A stretch of DNA of 64,000 nucleotides from Actinacidiphila acidipaludis (GCF_019890725.1 NZ_JAINZZ010000008.1:124001-188000), one strand, 5' to 3'. Positions 34,286 through 43,311 are shown, counted from the first letter of the stretch. A program made the numbers and translations. Notes: generated from the letters alone by a model not told the origin.

Positions 34286-35437
34286 CTACTTCGCCGCGCG
34301 GGCACTCCGCCGCTTCGCCACCAGGCCCGCGAGCAGCAGGGTGGCCAGGCCGATCCCCACCCCGCAGAGCGTCCACAGCATCCGGTAGCCCTCGGCGGCG
34401 TAGTCGGTCGGCTGGAGGATGTCCACCAGGATGAGGACGCCACCGGCGATGGCCGCGCAGTACAGCGCGTAGTTCACAAAGCGCGTGGCCACCCCGTGGA
34501 CGAACAGGACGAGCGCGACGACTTCGAGCCCGCGCGAGACCGCGAAGAGCCGCAGGCCGTGGACGCTGGCCGGAATCAGAAGCAGCAGTCCCGCCGCCAC
34601 CGCCCCGATGACCGCTCCGGAGAGCCGCTGCGCGCCCACCAGCGTCGACTGCCCCAGGCTCGGCTTCATCGCGACGATCGCCGCGATCGGCATCCAGTAG
34701 CCGTGCGACAGGTTCAGCCCGAAGGCCAGTGCGACGGCCCCGGCGAGCGCCACGGCACGCATCACCGCGAACGTGGTGATCTGCGGCGTCAGCTTCCGCG
34801 GCGCGGTGTCCCCGGGCAGTTCCGCGATGGGCTGGGGCCGGTCGTGGCGGCCGCGCACCAGCCACGCCAGGAACGCCACCGCGATCCACAGCGCCGTTCC
34901 CCCGGCCCAGGTCGCGACCTGCGCCCAGGTGTAGCTGGTGACGCGGGCGTTGCTCTGGAAGCCGGACGCCACCCCGAAGGCGACGACGAGCCAGACGTTC
35001 AGCAGCAGAGCCATGACGAACCGTCGCACCCCGAAGGCCACCGCCAGGCCGCACGCCAGCGTGACCACGAACGCCGTGAGCGTCAGCCAGCCCCACGCCT
35101 CCCCGCCGACACCGAATCCCAGCGCGGTCATCCCCGCGCCGGCGAGCCCGAAGCCGGCGATGTGCGCGGCACGGTTCCCGAAACCGCCGCCGGGGTCGGC
35201 CAGCACCGCGAAGAGCAGCGCGAACAACGCGCTGAGCAGGTACACCTCGTGACCGATCGCCCAGAAGACGACGAGCGGCACCAGCGCCACGTCCAGGAGG
35301 GCGATCGCGCGCGGCCAGTTCAGTCCCGCCGGGTTCAGCGCGAACACCTTGGACAGCCAGGCGACCGTCACCGCCCGCCATCGCGCCGGTTTCCCCCGGT
35401 CGGCGGGCCGTCCCGCCCGTCCGTCCACCGTGGCCAT
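34286..35437 (-). CDS. FUSC-type integral membrane protein
   Basis: The 383-residue protein has two blocks of five to six membrane helices separated by a cytoplasmic loop (RGRHDRPQPIAELPGD, near residue 195). The second block contains LNLSHGYWMPIAAIVAMKPS and LVGAQRLSGAVIGAVAAG, the signature of the FUSC/aromatic-acid-exporter family. Such proteins export aromatic acids, fusaric acid or other weak acids. It is shorter than full FUSC proteins and has no large cytoplasmic domain. I chose the ATG giving MATVDG; an upstream in-frame ATG would overlap the promoter region. It diverges from the potassium channel gene. Confidence 0.8.
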   Translation of the reverse strand: MATVDGRAGRPADRGKPARWRAVTVAWLSKVFALNPAGLNWPRAIALLDVALVPLVVFWAIGHEVYLLSALFALLFAVLADPGGGFGNRAAHIAGFGLAGAGMTALGFGVGGEAWGWLTLTAFVVTLACGLAVAFGVRRFVMALLLNVWLVVAFGVASGFQSNARVTSYTWAQVATWAGGTALWIAVAFLAWLVRGRHDRPQPIAELPGDTAPRKLTPQITTFAVMRAVALAGAVALAFGLNLSHGYWMPIAAIVAMKPSLGQSTLVGAQRLSGAVIGAVAAGLLLLIPASVHGLRLFAVSRGLEVVALVLFVHGVATRFVNYALYCAAIAGGVLILVDILQPTDYAAEGYRMLWTLCGVGIGLATLLLAGLVAKRRSARAAK

Positions 35438-35745
35438 GGCCGTCCTCGCTCGCGTCGGTCCGTGCTTGCCGCTCCCCTCCCAACGCATTCTGCGGTCCGG
35501 CCGAAGGCCCGGCGATCCGACCCGCAGGGGGGTCGGTGGAAGGCGGGGCGTTCACCAGTCGTACGGCGCAGCCATTCGGGGCGCGGGCGCGTCCGCGGAG
35601 AACCGGCCCCGAGGCCGTCCGTCCGATCCGGACCTGCCGACGGGACGCCGCACGCGCTGGCGCCCGGCCCGGAGCGGACCTATAACGGGGGAAAGGGGAC
35701 GGCACCGCCGCGGAACGGCGCCGCACCGACGGAGGACCTGCTGCC
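35438..35745. other. Intergenic region between divergent FUSC and channel genes
   Basis: This 308-bp stretch has no supportable gene. TATAAC at 35681-35686 is the only clear -10-like hexamer and would place a start about 55 bases before the channel ATG; no good -35 accompanies it. The rest is GC-rich and featureless. Confidence 0.4.
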
Positions 35746-36336
35746 ATGAGCGCCGACGCCACCCACGCGTACGCCGCGATGGAACCGCGCCGTCGGCGGC
35801 GACTGCTGCTCCGTACGCTGCTGCGGGCGGTCGTCACCCCGATCGTGCTGCTGGTCCTGTACTACACGCTGCCGCTGGACAATCCCCTGAAGGTGGGCAA
35901 GGCCGGCTGGTTCGTCCTCGGCTTCGTGCTGTTCGCGGCGGCCGTCGCCTGGCAGGTGTACTCCATCACCCACTCGGAGCACCCGCACCTGCGCCAGATC
36001 GAGGCCGTCATGGTCCTGGTGCCGGTGTTCCTGCTGCTGTTCTCCGGGGCGTACTTCGTGCTGGAGGACGGTCACCCCGGCTCGTTCACGCAGCCGCTGA
36101 GCCGCACGGACGCCCTGTACTTCACCATCACCGTCTTCGCGACGGTCGGGTTCGGCGACATCACGGCGAAGACGACCACGGCCCGGGTGCTCGTCATGAT
36201 CCAGATGCTCGGCGGCCTGGCGGTGGTGGGCGTGATCGCCAAACTGCTCGTGGGCGCCGTGCAGATCGGCGTGCAGCGGATGTCGGGGGGAGGGTCGGAG
36301 GGAGGACCGGGGGGAGGACCGGGGAAGGACCCCTGA
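35746..36336 (+). CDS. Two-helix potassium channel family protein
   Basis: The 196-residue protein has four membrane segments. The last two flank the pore loop YFTITVFATVGFGDIT (near residues 125-140) with selectivity filter TVGFGD, a conservative variant of TVGYGD found in many bacterial channels. It has no RCK domain. The C-terminal tail is a Gly-rich repeat (GGGSEGGPGGGPG) that arises from a short DNA repeat (GGAGGACCGGGG twice near 36300-36325). The ATG is ten bases after GGAGG. It is monocistronic. Potassium conductance for membrane potential control is likely; the gating signal is unknown. Confidence 0.88.
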   Translation: MSADATHAYAAMEPRRRRRLLLRTLLRAVVTPIVLLVLYYTLPLDNPLKVGKAGWFVLGFVLFAAAVAWQVYSITHSEHPHLRQIEAVMVLVPVFLLLFSGAYFVLEDGHPGSFTQPLSRTDALYFTITVFATVGFGDITAKTTTARVLVMIQMLGGLAVVGVIAKLLVGAVQIGVQRMSGGGSEGGPGGGPGKDP

Positions 36337-36394
36337 CGCCGGGGCCCCGCGATCGTCGTCGCCGCGGGACCACCGACGGTTCTGGGATCGCGTC

Positions 36395-37156
36395 CTACGG
36401 CTGACGCCCGGTGAGCAGACGGGCGTAGACGACGACATTGGCCTGGTAACCGGTGGCCTTGGTGTAGACGCCCCCGCAGGTGAGGAGGCGCAGTTCCGGG
36501 TCGCGGGTGGGACCGTACACCCGCTGGTCGGGGAAGGCCGACTTGGCGTAGACCTCGACGGCGTACACGGTGAACTCGGCCACGGTCCGGTCGGCGCGGG
36601 TGACCAGAACGGCAGCGCCCTTGTGGAGCGCGCCCAGGCCGTAGAAGACGGCAGGGCCCCGGCGGGTGTCCACGTGGCCGTCCATGATCGCGTTCCCGGC
36701 CGAGCCCGGGCTGGGGCCGCCCTCGTACCAGCCGACCATGTTGGCGTCGCTCTGCGGCGGTACGGCCAGGTGCCCGGCGGCGTCCGCGTCCAGGCGCATG
36801 ACCGGGGAGTCGACGCCGAGGCGGGGGATCCGGATGCGGACGGGGGGCGAGGAGGGCATGGCGACCGCGCTCTGGGTGGGGGTGGTGGCCGAGGTGCCGG
36901 TGGCGGTTCGGGTGGGGGGTGCCGCGGAGTTCGGGGGTGCGGAGACTGCTGACGGTACGGGCCCGGGCGTCACGGAGTTCGGCGGCGTGGCGGCCGGCCG
37001 CAGGGAACTCGGCGTCACCGGGAGCGCGTCGGCCGCGGAGGGCGCGGGCGGGGTCCGGGAGCGGAGGCCGTCCGCGATCGTCCAGCCGCCGGCGCCGAGG
37101 GCGATCACCGTCGCCAGGGTCACCGCGGCGCGCGTCAGCGGCCGGTGGTGCCTCAT
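36395..37156 (-). CDS. Class F sortase
   Basis: The 253-residue transpeptidase has an N-terminal signal-anchor (AAVTLATVIALGAGGWTIAD), a long Pro/Thr/Ser/Ala linker (residues about 35-100) that would span the peptidoglycan, and a sortase barrel. The catalytic His is in NAIMDGHVDTRRG (near 165) and Cys in LRLLTCGGVYTKATG (near 230). The ATG is preceded by GGAGG at seven bases. The domain matches class F, typical of actinobacteria with poorly known targets. The next gene upstream on the same strand encodes a secreted protein with a cell-wall-sorting-like C-terminus, which is a likely partner. Confidence 0.85.
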   Translation of the reverse strand: MRHHRPLTRAAVTLATVIALGAGGWTIADGLRSRTPPAPSAADALPVTPSSLRPAATPPNSVTPGPVPSAVSAPPNSAAPPTRTATGTSATTPTQSAVAMPSSPPVRIRIPRLGVDSPVMRLDADAAGHLAVPPQSDANMVGWYEGGPSPGSAGNAIMDGHVDTRRGPAVFYGLGALHKGAAVLVTRADRTVAEFTVYAVEVYAKSAFPDQRVYGPTRDPELRLLTCGGVYTKATGYQANVVVYARLLTGRQP

Positions 37157-37202
37157 GCGGTGACCTCCCCGGGTCCGTGGGTCATGTCCGTGCGACTGCC
37201 GA

Positions 37203-37242
37203 CCGTGGGGCCGTGGGGCCGTGGGGCCGTGGGGCCGTGGGG
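37203..37242. repeat. Five tandem CCGTGGGG octamers
   Basis: Five exact copies of CCGTGGGG fill 37203-37242, and diverged copies continue for about 50 bases. The array lies 47 bases upstream of the sortase start, between it and the putative substrate gene, so copy number could affect the sortase promoter or leader. Confidence 0.8.
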
Positions 37243-37367
37243 CGGTGCGGTCGGGCCGTAGCGGCCGTGGGGCGCGGGGTGCGGGTGGGCGAAGGCACCC
37301 CACGGCCGTGGGCGTCGTGCCCTCGGGTGACGCGGCCACGGGCGACGTGGCCACGTACCGGCGCGCG

Positions 37368-37946
37368 TCAGATGCCGCTGCCGACGGTCGTACGCCGGCG
37401 GCGCAGCATGGCCACGCCGAGGACGCCGGTGGCCACCAGCGCGCCTCCGGTGACGAGTTCACCGGTGTTCACGGCGGCCGGCGCACCGCCGGAGCCTGCG
37501 TCCACTCCGCCCTTCAGACTGCTGCTGGGCACGAACGCCGAGGTGGTCGGGAATCCCTGGCTGCCGCAGGTGACCCGGGCGGTGATCCCCTGGACGGTCA
37601 CCTTCACGGTCCCTTTGGTCACCGTCACGACCTTGGTTCCGGCGGGCGTGGTGAAGGTCGTGCCGGCACTGCCCGTGCCGCGGATGACGCCGTCGCGCTG
37701 GACGATCTGAAGGACGCCGACACCGGCGCACGCGACGATGTCACCGTCCTTCAGGATCAGGCTCCCGCCCTCCGACCGGCCGGTGAACGGCGTCGCCCCT
37801 CCTGAACTGCCGCCGCCGGCCTGGGCCGGACCGGCCACCGCCAGCGTCAGGGCGACGGCCGCCACGGCAACCGACGCGCCCGCCGTCGCTTTCCCCCTGC
37901 GGGGTGCCCCTCTCGTCGGTTGTCCTGCCGTCCTCTCTGCGGACAT
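37368..37946 (-). CDS. Secreted wall-anchored-like protein, putative sortase substrate
   Basis: The 192-residue protein has a signal peptide (hydrophobic core AVAAVALTLAVAGPAQA, cleavage near residue 43), and a small beta-rich domain with valine/threonine strands, two cysteines and Thr/Gly repeats (GTTFTTPAGTKVVTVTKGTV). The C-terminus has the three parts of a sorting signal: a motif-like AVNTGE (residues 158-163), an 18-residue hydrophobic segment and RRRR. The motif is not LPxTG; only the TG is kept. The ATG has AGGAGG four bases away. It precedes the class F sortase. The function of the exposed domain is unknown. Confidence 0.7.
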   Translation of the reverse strand: MSAERTAGQPTRGAPRRGKATAGASVAVAAVALTLAVAGPAQAGGGSSGGATPFTGRSEGGSLILKDGDIVACAGVGVLQIVQRDGVIRGTGSAGTTFTTPAGTKVVTVTKGTVKVTVQGITARVTCGSQGFPTTSAFVPSSSLKGGVDAGSGGAPAAVNTGELVTGGALVATGVLGVAMLRRRRTTVGSGI

Positions 37947-38190
37947 CGCTCCTCCTCATGCGCCAGGAGCCGGCGTGGCTCGCCGGCCTCTGCGCAGCAG
38001 TTTCCCGCGCGGAAGAGTGTTCTGTATCAACCGATAGGGGGACCAGTAGAAAATATACGTCTATGTCCTGGACACCCCATGGGTCCGTGTGCTGTCGAAG
38101 TCCCCGACACGGTGGTCGTCGGCACGATCGCCCGGGGCGTGCAGGCGAATTCGTTCGCGCGACGTCGCGCCGGGACGGCAGGCTGGAACC

Positions 38191-38835
38191 GTGCCAGAAC
38201 CGACGTACGCGATCCGCGCCGCCCACACCGCCACGACCGTCACGGTCTACCAGGCCTACTCCCCCGCCCTCGGCATCCCGGCGGCCCGCGACGGCCGCTT
38301 CCCGGACGCCTGGAAGCGCGACCGGATGACGTGGATCAAGCCGTCGTTCCTGTGGATGATGTACCGCTGCGGGTGGGGCACCAAGGATGACCAGGAGACG
38401 GTGCTGGCCGTGGAGATCACCCGCGACGGCTTCGCATGGGCCCTGGGCCATGCCTGCCTCTCGCACTACGCACGCGGTTTCCACCCCGATCAGGCTGCCT
38501 GGCGACGCGAGATGAAGACCGCTCCGGCCCGCGTCCAGTGGGATCCCGAACACGACCTCCACCAGCGGGCGTTGCCGCACCGCTCACTCCAACTCGGTCT
38601 CGGCGGCTCGGTCGCGGGTCGCTACGCGGACGAGTGGACCGTCGCCATCAGGGACGTCACGCCCCTCGCGCACCAGATCCACGCCCTGGTCCGCGCCGGC
38701 CACCTCGACGAGGCCCGCACTCTCCTCCCCACCGAACCCCCTTACCCGACACCCCCCGGCCTACTCGACCACCTCCGCCCGGCCCCCGCGGAAGAGAATG
38801 CCGTTTACGTCAACGGCCTTGGTCGCGCTGAGTGA
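38191..38835 (+). CDS. DUF4291 domain protein
   Basis: The 214-residue cytoplasmic protein matches DUF4291: RDRMTWIKPSFLWMMYRCGWGTK near the centre of the N-terminal half (broken here after 19 residues: RDRMTWIKPSFLWMMYRCG), then EVLAVEITRDGF-like text and VQWDPEHDLHQRALPHRSLQLGL near residue 120 with conserved DP-DH and R-IQ features. The fold is unstudied. I chose the GTG giving MPEPTYAIRA, since an upstream open frame is arginine-rich and unlike coding sequence. It is monocistronic and diverges from the surface-protein gene. A weakly supported idea is a nucleic-acid- or nucleotide-related enzyme. Confidence 0.75.
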   Translation: MPEPTYAIRAAHTATTVTVYQAYSPALGIPAARDGRFPDAWKRDRMTWIKPSFLWMMYRCGWGTKDDQETVLAVEITRDGFAWALGHACLSHYARGFHPDQAAWRREMKTAPARVQWDPEHDLHQRALPHRSLQLGLGGSVAGRYADEWTVAIRDVTPLAHQIHALVRAGHLDEARTLLPTEPPYPTPPGLLDHLRPAPAEENAVYVNGLGRAE

Positions 38836-38997
38836 GGGGCGCGTCCGCCAGGAGCAGCCGGAACCAGAGTCCGTATCGCCGGCCTCTTCGGCGGAGGGCT
38901 GCACAGGACGACCGCGGACGGCTGGGCGTCGGAGATCGTCAGCCCCCCTCGGGAAGCCGTGACGGTCGGCCCACCCCGCGTGGCGCGAGCCCTGCCT

Positions 38998-39034
38998 CGG
39001 TGCGGCCCCCCGCGTGACGTGAGGGGCCGCACCG
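38998..39034. terminator. 12-bp-stem terminator between convergent genes
   Basis: CGGTGCGGCCCC (38998-39009) pairs perfectly with GGGGCCGCACCG (39023-39034) around a 13-base loop. It lies seven bases after the GH92 stop and 163 bases after the DUF4291 stop, so it probably ends both transcripts. Confidence 0.8.
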
Positions 39035-39040
39035 CGGGGC

Positions 39041-41401
39041 TCAGTCCTGGGACAGGGCCGGCGGGGCGGCGTTCACGCCCCAACTCGTCGGCTGCGCCGA
39101 GAGGTCGATCTTGATGGTGCCGGACCGCAGCAGGTCCTCATGGGAGATCCAGCTCTGGTTCAGCGCCCCCTTGTGCGTGCTCACGGACGACACATACTGC
39201 AGCTTCGACGCGTCAGCGCCCGGCGCCTCGATCGTGATCTTGTGCCCGTGCGCCGGACGGATCTCGACCTTGTCGAACATGGGCGCGCTGACCACATAGG
39301 TGGCCGAGCCGGGCTGGGCCTCGAAGATGCCGGCCATGGCGAAGACGAGCAGCGACGACGTGGCGCCGAGGTCGTCGTTGCCGGGCATGCCGTAGACGTT
39401 GTCGGTGAAGAGCGTCCGCAGCGCGCGCAGCACGGCCGAGGTCTTCCATGGCGCGCCCGTCCACGTGTACATCCACGGCGCGCTGAAGTCGGGCTCGTTG
39501 TTGGGGTTGAAGGCGAAGTTGTTGTGGTAGTCGTAGGCCCCGGTCACCCAGGAGTCCGACGCGGCCTTCGCCGGGTCGGTGAGCACGGTCGGCATGTCGA
39601 AGAACTTGTCGAGCCGCTGCTCGGCCTGCGCCTGGCCGCCCATGAGCCCGAAGAGGGTCTGCGGGTCCTGCTGGGCGAGCCACTGGTACTGCCACGCGGT
39701 GCCCTCGTGGAACGGCGCTGTCTGCGTGGGATCGGGGTTGCCGGCGACCGAACCGTCGGCGTTCCGCGCGACCGGGAACCCGGTGAAGCCCTGCGACGTC
39801 ACGCTGGGGTCCCAGAGCTTGGTGAAGTTGTCGCAGCGCGAGGCGAGTGCCGCGGCCTTGTCCTGCCGGCCGAGGCTCTTCGCCATCGTGGACAGCGCGC
39901 AGTCGGCGAGTGCGTACTCGAGCGTGGCCGAACCCGCCTGCCGGCTGTCGCCGTAGGTGTAGCCGGGCAGGTTCTGGTAGGCCACCCAGCCGTTCTGGAC
40001 GTACGACGGGTTGCCGTCGCGGCCGCGGAAGACGGACTGGTCGGCGGGGACCTCGTTGACGTTCTTCCACAGCGCGTCGAAGAGCTGGTTGGCCGTCCCG
40101 GCGTCGAGCAGACCGCGGTTGTAGATGTCGACGATCCACGGCGTGATCGGGTCACCGCTCATCACGTTGGTCTCGCTGTTGGCGAGCGCCCAGCGCGGCA
40201 GCCAGCCGCCGTCCTGGTAGATGTGCAGCACGGACTTGGCCATGTCGGCGGCCCGGCCGGGTTCCAGCAGATCCACGAGCTGGTTCTGCGAACGGTAGGT
40301 GTCCCACAGCGAGAACATCTGGTAGTACGTCGAATCCGCCTGGTGCACCGCGTCGTCGAAGCCGCGGTAACGGTTGTCGACGTCCGACCCGATCGCCGGG
40401 TCCAGCAGCGAGTGGTAGAGCGCGGTGTAGTACGTGCGCTGGTCGGCGGTGCTGCCGCCGGCCACCCGCATGCGGTTCAGCTCGTCCTGCCACGACGTGT
40501 GCGCGGCCTCGCGGGCCTTGTCGAACGACTTCGGCTGCTCGGCCGTCCGGTTGAGGCGCGCGCCGTCGATCGAGGTGTAGGACAGGCCGACCGACGCGCC
40601 TACCTGGCCGCCCTTGGACGGGTCGAATGTCACCCAGGCGCCGGCGCGCCGGCTGCCGCGCGACGCGTCACGCTGGTTCGGAGTGAGGGTGTTGTCGGTC
40701 CAGGTGCCGAAGTTCGCGAACTTCCGGTCGAACCTGGCGCTGAAGAAGATCCGGTAGCGCTCCTTGCCGGTCTCGCCGCAGAAGTTGCCTCCCTGGAGCC
40801 AGCCTTCGACGGTGTCGTCGCCAACCACGTGGACGTCACCGGCGTAGGTGCTGCCGTTGCTCTGACCCACCTCGATGAGGACGTTCTCCGGGCCCGATCC
40901 CGCGGGGTAGGTGTACCGCTGCTGACCGGTCCGTTCGGTCGCGCTCAACTCGCTCTGGATGCCGTTGTCGAACTTCACGCCGTAATAGCCCGGCGCGCGG
41001 GTCTCGTTGTCGTGGCTGAACTTCGCGCCGTACTGCGCCGGGTCCGACGACGTGACGGCACCGGTGGTCGGCATGAACCGGAAGTTGCCCATGGTCTGAC
41101 AGCCGACGCCCGACAGGTGGGTCATGCTGAAGCCGAGGATGTTGTTCTGGCTGTAGTCGTAGGACGCGTACTGGTTCAGCTGCGTGTCCGGGCTCAACTG
41201 GACCATGCCGAAGGGGACCGCGGCCCCCGGGAACGTGGTTCCGTCGCCGTTGTTGCCGATCGAGGTGTCGACCAGCGTCGTCGGGTCCTTGGCGAACTTC
41301 GGCGCGTCGGCCGCGTTGGCGACCCCGCCGGAAAGGGCAGTGGTCACCGTGACCGTTGTGGCGAGCGCCAGGGCGGCGCACACGCGTTTCAAGGCTCTCA
41401 T
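39041..41401 (-). CDS. Secreted GH92 alpha-mannosidase
   Basis: The 786-residue enzyme has a signal peptide (ALALATTVTVTTALSGGVANA) and full GH92 architecture: the N-terminal beta-domain begins DTSIGNNGDGTTFPGA, GFSMTHLSGVGC lies near residue 95, and the catalytic (alpha/alpha)6 barrel shows FSLWDTYRSQNQLVDLLEP, FHEGTAWQYQWL and the end-of-barrel GNDDLGATSSLLVFAMAG. Members are calcium-dependent inverting exo-alpha-mannosidases on 1,2-, 1,3- or 1,4-linkages. The ATG at 41401 has AAAGGA five bases upstream. A perfect palindrome lies just before it. The gene is monocistronic. Confidence 0.92.
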   Translation of the reverse strand: MRALKRVCAALALATTVTVTTALSGGVANAADAPKFAKDPTTLVDTSIGNNGDGTTFPGAAVPFGMVQLSPDTQLNQYASYDYSQNNILGFSMTHLSGVGCQTMGNFRFMPTTGAVTSSDPAQYGAKFSHDNETRAPGYYGVKFDNGIQSELSATERTGQQRYTYPAGSGPENVLIEVGQSNGSTYAGDVHVVGDDTVEGWLQGGNFCGETGKERYRIFFSARFDRKFANFGTWTDNTLTPNQRDASRGSRRAGAWVTFDPSKGGQVGASVGLSYTSIDGARLNRTAEQPKSFDKAREAAHTSWQDELNRMRVAGGSTADQRTYYTALYHSLLDPAIGSDVDNRYRGFDDAVHQADSTYYQMFSLWDTYRSQNQLVDLLEPGRAADMAKSVLHIYQDGGWLPRWALANSETNVMSGDPITPWIVDIYNRGLLDAGTANQLFDALWKNVNEVPADQSVFRGRDGNPSYVQNGWVAYQNLPGYTYGDSRQAGSATLEYALADCALSTMAKSLGRQDKAAALASRCDNFTKLWDPSVTSQGFTGFPVARNADGSVAGNPDPTQTAPFHEGTAWQYQWLAQQDPQTLFGLMGGQAQAEQRLDKFFDMPTVLTDPAKAASDSWVTGAYDYHNNFAFNPNNEPDFSAPWMYTWTGAPWKTSAVLRALRTLFTDNVYGMPGNDDLGATSSLLVFAMAGIFEAQPGSATYVVSAPMFDKVEIRPAHGHKITIEAPGADASKLQYVSSVSTHKGALNQSWISHEDLLRSGTIKIDLSAQPTSWGVNAAPPALSQD

Positions 41402-41417
41402 CGGGATCCTTTCGTGC

Positions 41418-41429
41418 GACAACGTTGTC
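41418..41429. promoter_or_regulatory. LacI-family operator GACAACGTTGTC
   Basis: GACAACGTTGTC is a perfect 12-bp palindrome with central CG, the hallmark of LacI/GalR-family operators. It lies 17-28 bases upstream of the GH92 start codon, where bound repressor would block transcription. No LacI-family gene is present in the window, so the regulator is encoded elsewhere. Confidence 0.65.
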
Positions 41430-41600
41430 ACTCCTCGCGTGCTCGATCCTTGCTGGTTGGCGCTGTACCGTCAACCCACTGGTCCCACAGGAGTGGTGTC
41501 GTCCCACGGCAATCGGGGGGCTCACGTGCAACGTCGGGGCGTGCCCTGGCTTCCTGCGGCAGGGTGATGGGAGCGCGGCTGGATCGAAGTCCCCCGGCTC

Positions 41601-42461
41601 TCAGGCTCCTTGGACGGTGGCCAGCACGGTCGGCCATGCCGCGGCGCCGAGCAGGGCGCCGGCCTCGGGTGTGCCGCCGTGGTCGAAGCGGGTGGAGGCG
41701 GGCGGCGCCACTTCACCGGGGAAGACGGTGCGGTGGCCCGCGTCGGGACGCGTGATCAGAGGAGCCGTGCGCCCGGTCGTCGCGTATCGATCGGCGAGCT
41801 CGCGGGCGAAGCGGAGGGAGGGCCACATGCGGTCGGCGCCGCCGGCGACGAGGACGAGGTCGGCCGCGGTCTTCTCCACGGGGATGGTCGCGGCGGGGAG
41901 CCGGTCGGCGAAGGCGACGAGGCTGCGTTCGTACCAGCCGAGCACGGACACCGGGGTGCCGTCGGGCTCGGCCGGCTTCCATGTGTCCTCGTACGGGACG
42001 AACGGCAGCGGCTGTCCCCGCCAGGTCCAGCACGAGCGGTGAGGACGTTCCCGGCCGTCGGCGCCGGGGCCCACGTTCGCCCACACGACCGAGGTCGGGG
42101 CGAGTGCGATCACGGCGTCGGCGCGATCCGAAAGGGTGGAGAGCAGGAGTGCCGCCTCGGCTCCCTTGGAGACGCCGAGCATGCTGACGCGTTCGATGCC
42201 GCGGTCGCGCAGCAGTCCGGTCGCCGCCGCGAAGGTCTCCAGGGGGATCTCGCAGATGCCCGGCGATTGCCCGGGCCCGCCGAACCACCGGACGGACACC
42301 GCGGCCACCCCGGCCCGCGCGAAGAGGCGGCAGCGGTCGCGCTCGATCCGCCCGCTCGAACCGGACAACACGACGACGCCCGCGGTGGTGGGGCCGCCGA
42401 CCGGCTCAGCGAGGAAGCCCTCCCAGGGCGCGGTCAGCTCGTGCTCGACGATTTCCGCCAC
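41601..42461 (-). CDS. Acyl-CoA thioesterase/BAAT C-terminal-type alpha/beta hydrolase
   Basis: The 286-residue hydrolase resembles the C-terminal domain of bile acid-CoA:amino acid N-acyltransferase and related thioesterases. The nucleophile elbow is GVSKGAEAALL (Ser near residue 98); the acid is probably in VLVAGGADRMWPS and the His in RPDAGHRTVFPGE. The N-terminal block AAVSVRWFGGPG is typical of the same family. It lacks the N-terminal BAAT beta-domain of mammalian proteins. Bacterial homologues hydrolyse acyl-CoA or serve natural-product pathways; the substrate is not evident. It stands alone. Confidence 0.78.
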   Translation of the reverse strand: MAEIVEHELTAPWEGFLAEPVGGPTTAGVVVLSGSSGRIERDRCRLFARAGVAAVSVRWFGGPGQSPGICEIPLETFAAATGLLRDRGIERVSMLGVSKGAEAALLLSTLSDRADAVIALAPTSVVWANVGPGADGRERPHRSCWTWRGQPLPFVPYEDTWKPAEPDGTPVSVLGWYERSLVAFADRLPAATIPVEKTAADLVLVAGGADRMWPSLRFARELADRYATTGRTAPLITRPDAGHRTVFPGEVAPPASTRFDHGGTPEAGALLGAAAWPTVLATVQGA

Positions 42462-42701
42462 CTCGGCCCCCTGACTGCCGGCTCCGTCCCACGGGACGAA
42501 CCTACCGCTCCGGCTTCGCGACGGTCACGGCCCGCCCGTCACCGTGGAGCTGCGCCTGACGGCACGCCCGCCGTCCCTCGCCGGGCGGCGAAGTTGCGCC
42601 CTACCGGACACCCGCCGTCCTGAACCGTCTGCTGTTCGACGGACTGGACTGACGCCCGGGGCGGCCGGCCGGGGCGCGCGGCGGGGTGGGATCATCGCGG
42701 G

Positions 42702-43295
42702 ATGAATGGTGCGTTGCGAGTGCCGGTGCTGGTCGCCGGGGACTTCGTGCTGCGGCCGTGGCGGATGGAGGACCTGCCGCTCGTCCACGAGGCGTCGTCG
42801 GACCCGTACATCCCCTTGCTCACGAGCGTTCCGGCGGTCTACTCGGACGAAGCCGGAGAGCGGTTCGTCCGGCGGCAGTGGCAGCGCGCCTCGGATGGGG
42901 TCGGCTACTCCTTCGTCATCGCCGACCGGCAGGACCTTCCGCTCGGCGTCATGTCGCTCCGGATGAGGGACGCGCCCGAGGGCCGGGCGTCGTTGGGGTA
43001 CTGGCTCGTGGAGTCGGCGCGCGGGCGGGGCGCCGTGGCGGCGGCGCTGCGCGCGGTCTCCACCTGGGCGTTCGAGGAACTGTCCATCGCGCGCCTGGAG
43101 TTGTACGTCGAACCATGGAACACCGCGTCGGCCCGCAGTGCGGAACGCGCGGGATTCCAGCGGGAGGGTCTGCTGCGCAGCTGGCAGCGGATCGGCGAGG
43201 AACGCCGCGACATGACCATGTACGCGCTGCTGGCGACCGATGCGCGTGAGGCCGCCGCCCCCGGTTCCGACCCACGGGGCGGCGCCTCCGGCTGA
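42702..43295 (+). CDS. GNAT N-acetyltransferase (RimJ/RimL type)
   Basis: The 197-residue protein has the Acetyltransf_3 layout: DFVLRPWRMEDLPLVHEA at residues 14-31, a central strand and the acetyl-CoA pyrophosphate loop YWLVESARGRGAVAAAL (R/QxxGxG/A variant, near residue 110), then ELYVEPWNTASARSAERAGF near 145, the conserved asparagine and GF end of motif B. Targets may be protein N-termini, antibiotics or small amines. The ATG follows a weak GGGATCAT region. It is convergent with the pseudogene to its right. Confidence 0.85.
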   Translation: MNGALRVPVLVAGDFVLRPWRMEDLPLVHEASSDPYIPLLTSVPAVYSDEAGERFVRRQWQRASDGVGYSFVIADRQDLPLGVMSLRMRDAPEGRASLGYWLVESARGRGAVAAALRAVSTWAFEELSIARLELYVEPWNTASARSAERAGFQREGLLRSWQRIGEERRDMTMYALLATDAREAAAPGSDPRGGASG

Positions 43296-43311
43296 CGCGC
43301 GGCACCGGGCA

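Noticed and set aside
39140..41755. Long plus-strand open frame opposite GH92
   Set aside because: It is a mirror of the GH92 gene. The translation is Val/Arg/Gly/His-rich and has no recognisable domain.
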